Notes: generated by a model not told the origin, from the sequence alone. 64,000 bases of DNA from Methylobacterium ajmalii (GCF_016613415.1 NZ_JACWCT010000100.1:57364-121363), one strand, 5' to 3'; positions 1-10,073 are shown, counted from the first letter of the stretch. Numbers and translations: made by a program.

Positions 1-1131
<1,131 letters not shown>

Positions 1132-1171
1132 GGCAATCGCTCCTGGCTCGTCAGGGTTCGGGTCGTCGGGT

Positions 1172-1897
1172 TCAGGACTTGGTGCGGCGGTAGACGGTCG
1201 TGAAGCTGACGTTCATGCCGCCGCAATTCATGTTGTCCTCGGCGAGGAGGAAGGGCGGCAGCAGCCTGAGACGAATCCGGCAATCGCCCGGCTCGCCGGC
1301 CGTGAAGGGCAGGGTGCCCTTGTTCCCCATCGTGAAGGCGAGGGACGCCCCGCTCGGGGCCGTCGTGCCCTCGACGGTGCCGAGATTGACCGCGCCGCGG
1401 CGGACGCGATCGGGGTCGAGGGCGCCGTAGGTCGCGTCGCCCTTGACCGAAAGCGTGCCGGCGGCCTTGCCCGGCCGGATCGCCAGGGTCTGTTCCGGGG
1501 CGCTCCAGGTGCCGGTCCAGTCCGTCGGGCCGGGCGCCGGCTCCGGGGCACGCTCCACCGCGCTCGCCGGCAGCCAGCCGGCGCGCACCGCGCCGGTCCT
1601 GCCGACATAGGTCGCGCAGACGTAGCCCGGCCTCGCGGCGCCGAGGATCACGGCGTCGCCCGCCACCACGAAGGCCTTCTCGCGGCAGGCCGGATCGGCG
1701 CCGGGGCAGCCCTTGCGGTCGGACGCGCCCTGCACGAACGGCACGCGGGCCTCGCCGGCCTTGACCGTGCCGAGGCCCGGGCCGGCATCGAGCGCGCCGT
1801 AATCGAAGCAATCGCCCTCCGCGGCGAGCGCGGCTCCCTGCCCGGCGAGCCAGGCCAGGACGAACAGCCCCGCGCCCCGTCGTGTCCCGCCCCGCAT
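1172..1897 (-). CDS. Hypothetical secreted protein with SH3-like segment
   Basis: A 241-residue protein I do not recognise by name. It starts with a signal peptide (basic MRGGTRRG, hydrophobic core, cleavage around ALAAEGD near residue 26). Six or more cysteines follow, compatible with disulfides in the periplasm. Residues about 85-110 contain [19 protein letters not shown], which resembles the SH3-like GWLPAS segment seen in small secreted proteins of Hyphomicrobiales. The C-terminal half is rich in beta-strand-type sequence and may be a lipocalin-like or ligand-binding fold, but this is a guess. It lies upstream of pyk on the same strand. No enzymatic motif is visible. Confidence 0.7.
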   Translation of the reverse strand: MRGGTRRGAGLFVLAWLAGQGAALAAEGDCFDYGALDAGPGLGTVKAGEARVPFVQGASDRKGCPGADPACREKAFVVAGDAVILGAARPGYVCATYVGRTGAVRAGWLPASAVERAPEPAPGPTDWTGTWSAPEQTLAIRPGKAAGTLSVKGDATYGALDPDRVRRGAVNLGTVEGTTAPSGASLAFTMGNKGTLPFTAGEPGDCRIRLRLLPPFLLAEDNMNCGGMNVSFTTVYRRTKS

Positions 1898-2072
1898 CCT
1901 CGCCGTCCCTCCGTTGCGCCGAAAGCTAGGGCACCTTGGACCAAAGGAGCACCCGTCGGAGACGCAATCGCATCGTCTGCCGCGGCGCCACGCTCTTGAC
2001 GCCGGTTATGCTGCAACGCACCCTGTCTCCAAGAAACGTTCCGGCGACGATACGTAGGGGGTATCGACGGTC

Positions 2073-2444
2073 ATGCTGTTTCAGCCGCCCGTGTTCGAGA
2101 CGATCTTCCGCACACCCGTCGAGCATCGTCTGGTGATCCGGGGGTCGCGCAGCCGCGGCGCCCCGCTCGACGGCGTACGCTGGTACCACGACGAGTTCGA
2201 TGCCGCCGGCGCCCTGGTGGCCCGCTACGAGACCTACGACGAGACCGACGCGGCGGGCCAGGCGCGCTGCGGCTGGCGCCGCTACGATGCGGCGGGGCGC
2301 CTCGCCGCCCGCCACGAGGTGGCGATGCGCTGGTCGGCCCTCGTCGCCCTGAAGCAATCCCGGCGCAACGCCGAGATCGCGCTGCAGCGGGCCGGTATCC
2401 CGAGTTCGTCGGCGCCGCTGTCCCGCCGGGTGCTGGCGGCCTGA
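2073..2444 (+). CDS. Small hypothetical protein
   Basis: A 123-residue cytoplasmic-looking protein without signal peptide or membrane segment. The middle part (residues 35-75) has alternating WYHDEFDAAG, RYETYDETD and WRRYDAAGRL stretches that look like short YD-type beta-hairpin repeats. The C-terminus is basic. It is followed by a clear hairpin terminator, which supports a real transcription unit. A GGGG-type ribosome site is about 12 bases from the ATG. Function unknown. Confidence 0.6.
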   Translation: MLFQPPVFETIFRTPVEHRLVIRGSRSRGAPLDGVRWYHDEFDAAGALVARYETYDETDAAGQARCGWRRYDAAGRLAARHEVAMRWSALVALKQSRRNAEIALQRAGIPSSSAPLSRRVLAA

Positions 2445-2537
2445 CGCGGCCTCGCCGCTTGACCCCGGGGTCGGCACCGGCCCCGATCCCGACCATGACT
2501 TTCCCGCTTCACGTCGCCTTGCCGCTCCGAATTATCC

Positions 2538-2566
2538 ACCCGGCCCGATAAGTCGGGCCGGGTTTG
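2538..2566 (+). terminator. Rho-independent terminator
   Basis: A perfect 10-bp stem (cccggcccga / tcgggccggg, extendable by one A-T pair) with a TAAG loop, followed by TTT. It lies 94 bp after the stop of the small gene ending at 2444. Confidence 0.7.
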
Positions 2567-2628
2567 GCTGTTCGCGATCCCGTGAAGTGCTGTTGGTGCC
2601 TCCTGCCACCCGGAAGGTCTGTCCCGTC

Positions 2629-3126
2629 ATGTTCGATACCGATGCAGTGCTGCACCTCCTGTGCGGCAAGATCTCCGCTGGAAAATCGACGCTCGCGGCC
2701 CGCCTCGCCGCCGAGCCCGCGACGATCCTGGTCCGGGAGGACCAGTGGCTCGCCGGGCTCTATCCGGGCGAACAGAACAGCCTCGCCGACTACGTCCGCA
2801 ACGCCGGGCGCCTGCGCGGCGTGATGGCGCCGCACCTCGTCGCGCTGCTGCGGGCGGGGCTGTCCGTCGTGCTCGACTGTCCGGCGAACACCCCGGAGAG
2901 CCGGGCCTGGATGCGGACGATCGTCCACGAGGCGGAGGTGGCGCATCGGCTCCACTACCTCGAAGCCGACGACGCGCTGTGCAAGGCGCGCCTGCGCGCC
3001 CGCAACGCCGCCGGCACGCACGAATTCAGGGTGGACGACGCGACGTTCGACCTGTTCACCCGCTACTTCGTGCCGCCGGCCCCGGAGGAGGGGTTCGACG
3101 TGGTGCTGCACCGGCAGGAGGCGTAG
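2629..3126 (+). CDS. P-loop ATP-binding protein, zeta-toxin/kinase-like
   Basis: A 165-residue AAA_33-type small-molecule kinase or related phosphotransferase. The Walker A motif GKISAGKST is at residues 13-21. REDQWLAGLYPG follows (acidic residue near the substrate site), then a Walker-B-like VVLDCPANTP strand and an Arg-rich lid RLRARNAAGTHEF. The start at 2629 is chosen because it places the P-loop at the usual distance from the N-terminus and has GGAAGG upstream; an upstream in-frame start at 2587 would add 14 unlikely residues. The same fold occurs in zeta toxins and antibiotic phosphotransferases, but no antitoxin partner is adjacent. The substrate is unknown. Confidence 0.8.
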   Translation: MFDTDAVLHLLCGKISAGKSTLAARLAAEPATILVREDQWLAGLYPGEQNSLADYVRNAGRLRGVMAPHLVALLRAGLSVVLDCPANTPESRAWMRTIVHEAEVAHRLHYLEADDALCKARLRARNAAGTHEFRVDDATFDLFTRYFVPPAPEEGFDVVLHRQEA

Positions 3127-3154
3127 GGCTCCGCTGTCGGGGCGGGCCCTCGCC

Positions 3155-4045
3155 TCACCCGGGCGTCAGCATCACGAAATGTCCGTCCGGGTCGCGCAGC
3201 AGGGCGGCACCGCCCGTGGCGGGCTGAGACGTCGACCCGGCCGGAACGAGCCGGCGGGCATGGGTGGCGCAGGCGGCTGCGAGAGCCTCGCCGTCGGCCA
3301 TCGCGATCACCAGCCGGGTCGCCGCCACGTCGCCGACCGTGAGGTCGGAGACCGGGCGCGGATGGTCGCCGCGGTAGCACAACAGCTCGACATGCGGCGG
3401 CCGCCCGTCTGGGAAGCCCAGCCCCGTCACCTCGACGGTCGGGGCGGGGACGGCATCGAGGCGGGCCTGTTCGGGCCCGGTATTGAGCGAGCGCGACACG
3501 ACCGAGAGCCCGAGGGATTCGTAGAACGCCACGCTGCGGGCGGTGTCGGCGACCGAGATCGCCGAGTGGTCGAGACCGAGGCAAGGACCCGCCGCTCCCG
3601 GCCGTCGCCACGCCTCCGGGATCGCGTCCGGCGGGAAGGCCAGGAATTCGAGCGGGTGGCCCTCGGGGTCGCGGAACTTGAACGCCGTCACGCCGCCCGA
3701 GGCGGCGGGCAGCCGCACCGGGCCGTCGGTCGAGATCGGGCGCCAGCCCGGATGCGCCGACAGGCGGGCATGGGCCGCCGCCATGTCGGCGACGATGATG
3801 GCGCAATGCTGGAACAGCGGGCTGAAGCCCGGCACCTCGCCCGGATAGGGGCGGCCGTCGGGCGCCGCCACGAGGTCGAGGCGCTGGTCGCCGAGGCGCA
3901 GGGGCACGACCCGCGCCGGCCCGGCCCCGATCGCCTCTGCGTCGCGAAAGCCGAGCGCCGCGCGGTAGAACACCGCCAGCCTCTCCGGGTCGGTGGCGTT
4001 GAGCGCGATCCGGGCGAGGCGCCGGGCTCCTTCGAGGGCGCTCAC
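3155..4045 (-). CDS. Two-domain VOC (glyoxalase/bleomycin-resistance) protein
   Basis: A 296-residue protein made of two vicinal-oxygen-chelate domains, residues about 10-130 and 155-290. Repeated RIALNATDPERLAVFY and HSAISVADTARSVAFYESL openings and FRDPEGHPLEFLAF / LRDPDGHFVMLTPG closings show the beta-alpha-beta-beta-beta modules. Family members bind a divalent metal and act as dioxygenases, isomerases or lyases; the substrate here is unknown. The GTG start overlaps the TGA of the upstream lactonase gene (GTGA), so translation is probably coupled. It is the last gene of a minus-strand operon DoxX-cupin-lactonase-VOC. Confidence 0.85.
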   Translation of the reverse strand: MSALEGARRLARIALNATDPERLAVFYRAALGFRDAEAIGAGPARVVPLRLGDQRLDLVAAPDGRPYPGEVPGFSPLFQHCAIIVADMAAAHARLSAHPGWRPISTDGPVRLPAASGGVTAFKFRDPEGHPLEFLAFPPDAIPEAWRRPGAAGPCLGLDHSAISVADTARSVAFYESLGLSVVSRSLNTGPEQARLDAVPAPTVEVTGLGFPDGRPPHVELLCYRGDHPRPVSDLTVGDVAATRLVIAMADGEALAAACATHARRLVPAGSTSQPATGGAALLRDPDGHFVMLTPG

Positions 4046-4944
4046 GGCGTCTGCACCCCGCGCCGGTCGAGGAAGATCGCATAGAGCGTGTGCGAGCCGC
4101 CGATGAACAGGCGGTTCTTGGTCGGGCCGCCGAAGGTGATGTTCGAGACCGGATGCGGCACCAGGATCTTGCCCATCAGCTTGCCCTCCGGGCTGATGCA
4201 ATGCACCCCGTCGGCCGCGCTCGACCAGACGTTGCCGTCCTCGTCGACCCGCATCCCGTCGCAATAGCCGGGCTCGATCTTGTGGAAGATGTCGCCGCCC
4301 GACAAGGCGCCGTCGGGCGAGACGTCGAAGACGCGGATGTACTGGCGCGGATCCGGCTTCGACTGGTCGCCGGTCTCGGCGACGTAGAGCCGGCGCTCGT
4401 CGGGCGAGAAGGCGAGGCCGTTCGGCCCGTCGAAGTCGCCGGCCATCACCTGGATCTCGCCCGTCCGCGGGTCGAGGCGGTAGAGGGCGGGCGGCTGCTC
4501 GGAACGCTGCCGCCCGCCCTCGTAGTCGTTCGCGATGCCGTAGACCGGATCGCTGAACCAGATCGTCCCGTCGGACTTCACCACCACGTCGTTCGGCGAA
4601 TTCAGGCGCTTGCCGGCATGGCGCTCGACCAGCGTCGTGACCGTGCCGTCGTACTCGGTGCGGGTTAGGCAGCGGCCGCGATGCGAGCAGGCGATCAGCC
4701 GGCCCTCGCGGTCCCGGGTCTGGCCGTTGGCGTAGTTCGAGGGCGCGCGGTAGACCGAGAAGCCCGCTCCCTCGATCCACCGCATCGTGCGGTTGCGCGG
4801 CAGGTCCTGGAACAGCAGGCAGTCGGCGTCGCCCATCCAGACCGGGCCCTCGATCCAGCGGAAGCCGGAACCCAGCTCCTCCAGCGGCGCGTTCGCCAGG
4901 ACGTAGTGCTTGAAGCGCTCGTCGTGGATCTCGAACCCGTCCAT
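4042..4944 (-). CDS. SMP-30/gluconolactonase/LRE-family lactonase
   Basis: A 300-residue six-bladed beta-propeller enzyme that hydrolyses sugar lactones or related esters with one Ca2+ or Zn2+ ion. Seen: EGPVWMGDADCLLFQD (metal Glu in EGP), the GKRLNSPNDVVV segment (Asn/Asp metal ligands), WFSDPVYGI, DFDGPNGLAFSPDERRLYVAE and the CDGMRVDEDGNVW blade. No signal peptide, so cytoplasmic. The ATG is 4 bp downstream of the cupin stop and the TGA overlaps the VOC start. A clear paralogue is encoded at 47652-48587. The precise lactone is not predictable. Confidence 0.9.
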   Translation of the reverse strand: MDGFEIHDERFKHYVLANAPLEELGSGFRWIEGPVWMGDADCLLFQDLPRNRTMRWIEGAGFSVYRAPSNYANGQTRDREGRLIACSHRGRCLTRTEYDGTVTTLVERHAGKRLNSPNDVVVKSDGTIWFSDPVYGIANDYEGGRQRSEQPPALYRLDPRTGEIQVMAGDFDGPNGLAFSPDERRLYVAETGDQSKPDPRQYIRVFDVSPDGALSGGDIFHKIEPGYCDGMRVDEDGNVWSSAADGVHCISPEGKLMGKILVPHPVSNITFGGPTKNRLFIGGSHTLYAIFLDRRGVQTP

Positions 4945-4948
4945 GCGA

Positions 4949-5395
4949 TCACCGGAACCGGCAGGCCGCGCCGGTGGTCGGCGCCGAATCGTACTGGATG
5001 ATCATCAGGACCGCCGGCTCGTCCCCGACCGTGCCGGAGCGGTGGCCCGTCTTGCCGTCGCGCTCGCGGACGTTCTGGTCCTCGCCGAACGAGATCTCGC
5101 CCGGACCCATCTCGACCCGGGTGCCATCCATCGATTCGACGAACCAGCGGCCCGACAGCGGGACGATCCATTGAGGTTTCGGGTTCGGGTGCCAGTCGCC
5201 GGTCCAGCCGACGGGCTGCACGGTCACGAACACCGTGGCGCCGTCATGGGTCTTCTGCCCCTGCCATTGCGGCGGGGCCGGCGGCGACATCGACTTCTTC
5301 TCGAACTCGGTGAAGGCGCATCGCGTCTGGTGGCTGATCCCGTCCGCGTCGGCCCAGAGGTGCCAGTAGGGGACGGTGGGGCTCGCATCGCTCAT
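4949..5395 (-). CDS. Small cupin-domain protein
   Basis: A 148-residue single-domain cupin. The strand-rich core (PQWIVPLSGRWFVES, RVEMGPGEISFGED, GHRSGTVGDEPAVLMIIQ) has the usual G(X)5PXG-like loop, but the classical HxH metal pair of motif 1 is not obvious, so the metal site may be weak or altered. No signal peptide. Its ATG overlaps the TGA of the upstream DoxX gene (ATGA). It could act as a small isomerase or sensor for the sugar-acid-type substrate handled by its operon partners; that is inference. Confidence 0.75.
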   Translation of the reverse strand: MSDASPTVPYWHLWADADGISHQTRCAFTEFEKKSMSPPAPPQWQGQKTHDGATVFVTVQPVGWTGDWHPNPKPQWIVPLSGRWFVESMDGTRVEMGPGEISFGEDQNVRERDGKTGHRSGTVGDEPAVLMIIQYDSAPTTGAACRFR

Positions 5396-5862
5396 CGGGC
5401 GGTCTCGCTGACGCTGTAGGGCTTCGACGAGGCGAAGGGGTGCGAGAAGAACGTCTCGACCGTCGCCGCCCCGGTGCCGAAGGTGACGAGCAGAAACCCG
5501 CCGGCGAGCGCGAGGTTCTTCCAGAAATCCCAGAAAAGCTCGCGCCCCTTGCCGCCGGACCAGAAATCGCCCGGCTTCCAGAACTGCTTCCACAGGAGCG
5601 CCGTGACGCCGCAATAGCCGGCGAGCACGAAGGCGGCGAAGCGGTCGGCGATGCCGGTGAGGACGCCGAGCGACATCACGATCTCGACGAACAGGCCGGC
5701 GAGGATCAGCGCCGTGGCGGGGGCGGTGGCATGCACCGCCTGTTTCGCCTGCCCTACCGCCCCGCGAAAATTCAGGATCTTGTCGAGGGCACTGAACGGC
5801 AGGAACAGCAACACCAAAAGGAGCCGGACCCCGAAGGCGACCGCGATGCTGAGAGATGCCAT
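5392..5862 (-). CDS. DoxX-family membrane protein
   Basis: A 156-residue inner-membrane protein with four hydrophobic segments (around residues 5-25, 50-70, 75-92 and 118-135). The DoxX family signature ALDKILNFRG near residues 25-34 and the FWKPGDFWSGGKGRELFWDFWKN loop are present. DoxX proteins are quinol- or thiol-linked membrane components with poorly defined roles. It is the first gene of the minus-strand operon and overlaps the cupin gene. It is divergent from the GMC oxidoreductase at 6010, with a shared 147-bp promoter region. A link to electron transfer from the GMC enzyme is a guess from context. Confidence 0.85.
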   Translation of the reverse strand: MASLSIAVAFGVRLLLVLLFLPFSALDKILNFRGAVGQAKQAVHATAPATALILAGLFVEIVMSLGVLTGIADRFAAFVLAGYCGVTALLWKQFWKPGDFWSGGKGRELFWDFWKNLALAGGFLLVTFGTGAATVETFFSHPFASSKPYSVSETAR

Positions 5863-6009
5863 CCGTGTCCGACCCCGCCGCCCTGTTTCGCGTGTGCGAA
5901 AAGCTAAGTGGGGCGGGTCGACGTTGGCGCCAGCCCCGCCATATCCGCTTCGCACGGGCGAGCGGCCCTGCGTCATCCTGCGGCTTTCCGCAGCGGAGGG
6001 GACCCGCCG

Positions 6010-7581
6010 ATGAGCGAGAACCGGCACTACGACGTCGTCATCGTCGGCTCGGGGCCGGGTGGCGGCACCATGGCGTGGCGGCTGGCCCAGACCGGCAAGC
6101 GCATCCTGCTGCTCGAGCGCGGCGACTACCTGCCGCGCGAGCGGGAGAACTGGGACAGCCAAGCGGTCTTCGTCGATGCCCGCTACCAGGCGCCCGAGAC
6201 CTGGTACGGCGCCGACGGGTCGAGCTTCCATCCCGGCCTGCACTACTTCGTCGGCGGCAACAGCAAGGTCTACGGCTCGGTCCTGCTCCGCCTGCGCGAG
6301 AAGGATTTCGGTCAGATCCGCCACCCGGACGGTATCTCGCCGGAATGGCCGGTGAAGTACGACGTGTTCGAGCCCTACTACCAGGCGGCGGAGGAACTCT
6401 ACTACGTCCATGGCCAGCGCGGCGAGGATCCGACCGAGCCGCCATCCTCGAAACCCTACGCCTACCCGCCGATCACCCACGAACCCCGGATCCAGGAGCT
6501 GTTCGACGGGCTGAAGCGCGAGGGCCATCACCCGTTCCACCTGCCGGTCGGGGTGCGGCTCGACGAGCGGGACGGCAAGCCCCTGCCGCACTCGGCCTGC
6601 ATCCGCTGCGACGCCTTCGACGGCTATCCGTGCATCACCAACGGCAAGGCGGATTCGCAGGTCACCTGCGTCGATCCCGCGCTCGCGGCGCACGACAACC
6701 TCACGCTGATGACCAATTCCTACGTCGAGCGGCTCCTGACCGATCCGGCCGGCCGGACGGTCACCGGCGTCGAGGTCAAGCGCGGCGACACGACCGAGGT
6801 GTTCACCGGCGACATCGTGGTGGTGGCCTGCGGCGCGCTCTCCTCGGCGCTCCTGATGCTGCGCTCGGCCAGCGACGCCCACCCGCACGGGCTCGCCAAC
6901 CGGTCGGGCCAGGTCGGCCGCAACTACATGCGGCACAACAACTCGACGGTGCTGGCGATCTCCCGCACCCCGAACCCGACCCGGTTCCAGAAGACGCTCG
7001 GCCTCAACGACTTCTACTTCGGCGCCGACGACTGGGATTACCCCCTCGGCCACATCCAGATGGTCGGCAAGTCGGACGGGGTGCAGATCCGCGGCGAGGG
7101 CCTGCCGGGCTTCCTGCAATGGTTCCCGGAAAAGCCGTTCGACTGGATCGCCGCCCATTCCCTCGATTTCTGGCTCACCACCGAGGACCTGCCGATCCCG
7201 CAGAACCGCATCTTCTACGAGAACGGCAAGGTGCGGCTCGATCTCACGCAGACCAACGAGGAGGCGTTGCACCGGCTCAAGGCCAAGCTGCGCGACCTCT
7301 GCTCCAGGCTCGAGATCCACCCGCACCTGTTCGACCGCTCGCTCTATCTCGGCAAGGACGTGCCGATCGGCGGCACCGCTCACCAGGCCGGGACCCTGCG
7401 CTTCGGCACCGACCCGGCGACCTCGGTCCTCGACCTCGACTGCAAGGCGCACGAGCTCGACAACCTCTACGTCACCGATGCGAGCTTTTTCCCGTCGATC
7501 GGCGCGGTGAACCCGACCCTGACGATCATCGCCAACTCGCTGCGGGTGGCCGACCACATCATCGGGCGGCTGGGGGCGTAG
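6010..7581 (+). CDS. GMC-family oxidoreductase
   Basis: A 523-residue FAD-dependent glucose-methanol-choline oxidoreductase that oxidises an alcohol or sugar hydroxyl. The dinucleotide motif GSGPGGG is at residues 13-19, LLERGDYLPRE follows, the flavin loop GGNSKVYGSVLLRLRE is near residue 85, and the C-terminal domain carries GGTAHQAGTLRFG (catalytic His) and SFFPSIGAVNPTLTI (catalytic His/Asn region). No signal peptide is seen. The ATG at 6010 has GGAGGGG before it and sits directly on the Rossmann motif; longer in-frame starts add low-complexity residues. Choline dehydrogenase is unlikely because sequence around the active site differs and the betaine locus is 9 kb away. Substrate unknown. 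Confidence 0.9.
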   Translation: MSENRHYDVVIVGSGPGGGTMAWRLAQTGKRILLLERGDYLPRERENWDSQAVFVDARYQAPETWYGADGSSFHPGLHYFVGGNSKVYGSVLLRLREKDFGQIRHPDGISPEWPVKYDVFEPYYQAAEELYYVHGQRGEDPTEPPSSKPYAYPPITHEPRIQELFDGLKREGHHPFHLPVGVRLDERDGKPLPHSACIRCDAFDGYPCITNGKADSQVTCVDPALAAHDNLTLMTNSYVERLLTDPAGRTVTGVEVKRGDTTEVFTGDIVVVACGALSSALLMLRSASDAHPHGLANRSGQVGRNYMRHNNSTVLAISRTPNPTRFQKTLGLNDFYFGADDWDYPLGHIQMVGKSDGVQIRGEGLPGFLQWFPEKPFDWIAAHSLDFWLTTEDLPIPQNRIFYENGKVRLDLTQTNEEALHRLKAKLRDLCSRLEIHPHLFDRSLYLGKDVPIGGTAHQAGTLRFGTDPATSVLDLDCKAHELDNLYVTDASFFPSIGAVNPTLTIIANSLRVADHIIGRLGA

Positions 7582-7720
7582 CGCCGCCCTTCTCCGGATC
7601 CTCGTCCGCACCTCACGCCCGAGGCGGGGGAGCGGATCGCGCAAGGCGGCGCGCACCGCGCGCATAGGTGGCACGCCGCGTCCCGGGCTATGACGGGGGC
7701 GCCCTCAGAGGAGCCCCCGC

Positions 7721-9004
7721 ATGCCCCTGGACCCCACCCTGCGCGACCGCATCATCACGGCCGTGGCCGACGGCTTTTCCGAGCAGATCGCCCACACCCA
7801 GGCGCTGATGCGCTTTCCCTCGATCCGGGGCGACGAGCAGGCGATCCAGGATTTCGTCTTTCGCAGCTTTCGCGACCGCGGCTACGCCATGGACCGCTTC
7901 GCCATGGACCGGGCGCAGATCGAGGCGCATCCCGGCGGCGCCCGGTTCAGCCCCGAGCATTCCGAGGCGCCGATCGTCGTCGGCATCCACCGGCCGCGGG
8001 AGGAGCGCGGACGCTCGCTGATCCTCCAGGCCCATGTCGACGTGGTGCCGCCGGGCCCCGCCGACCTCTGGACCCATCCGGCCTTCGAGCCGGTGGTGGA
8101 GGGCGATTGGCTCTACGGCCGCGGCGGCGCCGACATGAAGGCGGGGCACGCCGCCAACCTGTTCGTCCTCGACGCGCTGCGACGCATCGGCCTCCAGCCC
8201 GCCGCGACCGTCACGCTGCAATCGGTGGTGGAGGAGGAATCGACCGGCAACGGCGCGCTGATGACCCATCTGCGCGGCTACCGCGCCGACGCGGTGCTGA
8301 TCCCCGAGCCGGAGGAGGAGATGCTGGTGCGCGCCAATACGGGCGTGTTGTGGTTCCGGGTCGAGGTCCGGGGCCGCCCGGTCCATGTCCGCGAGATGGG
8401 CACCGGCGCCAACGCCATCGACGCCGCCTACCGGGTGATCGGCGCGCTGCGGGCGCTGGAGGAACGCTGGAACGCCGACAAGGCCGGGCGCCCGCACTTC
8501 GAGGGCGAGGCGCACCCGATCAACCTCAATATCGGCCGGATCGAGGGCGGCGACTGGGCCTCCTCGGTGCCGGCCTGGTGCCGGATCGATTGCCGCATCG
8601 CGCTCTATCCGGGGGTGAGCGCCGCGGAGGCCGCCCGCGAGATCGAGGCGGCGGTGGCGGCGTTCTCCCGCGACGACGCCTTCCTGTCGAACAGCCCGCC
8701 GAGCGTCAGCTTCCACGGCTTCTTCGCCGAGGGCTACGTGCTGGAGGAGGGCTCGGAGGCGGAAGCCGTGCTCGGCCGGGCGCACGAGGCGGCGACGGGG
8801 GCGGCGCTGAAGAGCTTCATGACCGCCGGCTACCTCGATACCCGGGTCCACGCCCTCTACGACCGGGTGCCGGCGCTCTGCTACGGCCCGAAGAGCGAGA
8901 ACATCCACGGCTTCGACGAGCGGGTCAGCCTCGCCTCGCTCCGGCGCATCACCACCGCGATGGCGCTGTTCGTCGCCGAATGGTGCGGGACGGAAGCCGC
9001 CTGA
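7721..9004 (+). CDS. M20-family zinc peptidase/deacylase (ArgE/DapE type)
   Basis: A 427-residue M20 metallohydrolase cleaving an amide bond, for example an N-acyl amino acid. The di-zinc site is visible: ILQAHVDVVPPG (His/Asp), YGRGGADMKAG (bridging Asp), VVEEESTGNG (catalytic Glu-Glu) and the later PEPEEEM and GFDERVS segments. The dimerisation domain sits in the middle. GAGGAG precedes the ATG. It is an ArgE/DapE/ACY1-like deacetylase in the broad sense; the true substrate cannot be read from sequence. It follows the GMC gene by 139 bp. Confidence 0.88.
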   Translation: MPLDPTLRDRIITAVADGFSEQIAHTQALMRFPSIRGDEQAIQDFVFRSFRDRGYAMDRFAMDRAQIEAHPGGARFSPEHSEAPIVVGIHRPREERGRSLILQAHVDVVPPGPADLWTHPAFEPVVEGDWLYGRGGADMKAGHAANLFVLDALRRIGLQPAATVTLQSVVEEESTGNGALMTHLRGYRADAVLIPEPEEEMLVRANTGVLWFRVEVRGRPVHVREMGTGANAIDAAYRVIGALRALEERWNADKAGRPHFEGEAHPINLNIGRIEGGDWASSVPAWCRIDCRIALYPGVSAAEAAREIEAAVAAFSRDDAFLSNSPPSVSFHGFFAEGYVLEEGSEAEAVLGRAHEAATGAALKSFMTAGYLDTRVHALYDRVPALCYGPKSENIHGFDERVSLASLRRITTAMALFVAEWCGTEAA

Positions 9005-9066
9005 GCGGGGCTTGCGCGACGCAGCCGGCGTTCCTTCGTCGCCACGCGGATGCGCCGTGCAGGCCG

Positions 9067-9108
9067 GTGATACGAAGTCCGGAAGGGATCTTCCGGACTT
9101 CGTATCAC
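9067..9108. repeat. Perfect 18-bp palindrome, bidirectional terminator or interspersed repeat
   Basis: Left arm gtgatacgaagtccggaa (9067-9084), 6-base spacer, and an exact inverted copy at 9091-9108. It lies between convergent genes (M20 peptidase and ZnuA) and covers the ZnuA stop codon at 9105-9107. It lacks a T-run, so a dispersed palindromic element is as likely as a simple terminator. Confidence 0.75.
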
Positions 9109-10073
9109 TCCTTCAATGCCGCCACGAATTCCCGCACGTTGTGGCGCATCATGTCGAGATAGGTCGTGGCCGGGCCGCCGGGCTCGGACAGGGCGTCGGA
9201 GAAGACCCGCCCGCCCGCCTTGGCGCCGCTCTCGCGGGCGACCTGCTGCATCAGCCGCGGATCGGAGACGTTCTCGAGGAAGACCGCCGGGATCCTGTCG
9301 CGGCGCACCTGCCTGACGATGGCGGCGACGTCGCGGGCGGTGGCCTCGCTCTGGCTCGACACCCCCTGCGGGGCGAGGAAGCGCAGGCCGTAGGCCTTGG
9401 CGAAATAGCCGAAGGCGTCGTGGGTCGTGACGATGCGCCGGCGCGCCTCGGGGATCGCCGTCAGCGCGGTGCGGATCTCGGCGTCGAGGGCGTCGAGCTG
9501 CGCCAGATAGGCCGTGGCGTTGGCCGCATAGGCCGCCTTGCCGGCCGGATCGGCCGCCGAGAGGCCGTCGCGGATCGCCGCGACGTAGCGCTTGGCGTTG
9601 GCGACGTTCTGCCAGGCATGGGGATCGACGGCGTGGTCGTGCGCGTGGGAATGGTCCTGCGCGCCCTCGTCCTCCTCGATCGGGACCACCCCCCTGGCGG
9701 CGACCACGACCGTGGCCTTCGTGCCCGACGCCTTGATCAGGCGGTCGATCCAGCCCTCGAAGCCGAGGCCGTTGACCACGACGAGGCGGGCGGCCGCCAC
9801 CGCCTGCGCGTCGGCCGGGGCTGGCACGAAGCTGTGGGCGTCGCCGTTCGGCCCGACCAGGGTGGTGACCGCGACCCGCTCGCCGCCGACCTGGCGCACG
9901 AGGTCGCCGAGGATCGAGAAGGTCGCCACGACCCGGGTCGGCTCCGCTTTTCCGGGATCCGTCTTCGCGGGTTCGCCCGCCGCCGAGGCGGCGCCGGCGG
10001 TCTGTGCCCCGGCGGGCGCTCCCCACCCCAGGACCAGCGCCAGCAGCAGCATCGCGAACCTCACCCCACGCAT
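9105..10073 (-). CDS. znuA: Metal ABC transporter substrate-binding protein (ZnuA-like)
   Basis: A 322-residue periplasmic cluster-A-I metal-binding lipoprotein-like protein that captures Zn2+ or Mn2+ for an ABC importer. A signal peptide (RFAMLLLALVLGWGAPAGAQ) opens it. Metal ligands are visible as His in DAHSFVPAP, the His-rich loop with HSHAHDHAVDPHAWQN, THDAFGYFAKAYG and the C-terminal Asp/Glu positions. ATG at 10073 is preferred over the GTG at 10103 because AGGGA lies 8 bases upstream. No permease or ATPase gene is next to it, which is unusual. The His-rich loop argues for zinc rather than manganese. Confidence 0.85.
   Translation of the reverse strand: MRGVRFAMLLLALVLGWGAPAGAQTAGAASAAGEPAKTDPGKAEPTRVVATFSILGDLVRQVGGERVAVTTLVGPNGDAHSFVPAPADAQAVAAARLVVVNGLGFEGWIDRLIKASGTKATVVVAARGVVPIEEDEGAQDHSHAHDHAVDPHAWQNVANAKRYVAAIRDGLSAADPAGKAAYAANATAYLAQLDALDAEIRTALTAIPEARRRIVTTHDAFGYFAKAYGLRFLAPQGVSSQSEATARDVAAIVRQVRRDRIPAVFLENVSDPRLMQQVARESGAKAGGRVFSDALSEPGGPATTYLDMMRHNVREFVAALKE

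Noticed and set aside
2629..3126. Zeta-toxin of a toxin-antitoxin pair
   Set aside because: No small antitoxin gene is adjacent; kept as a generic P-loop kinase.
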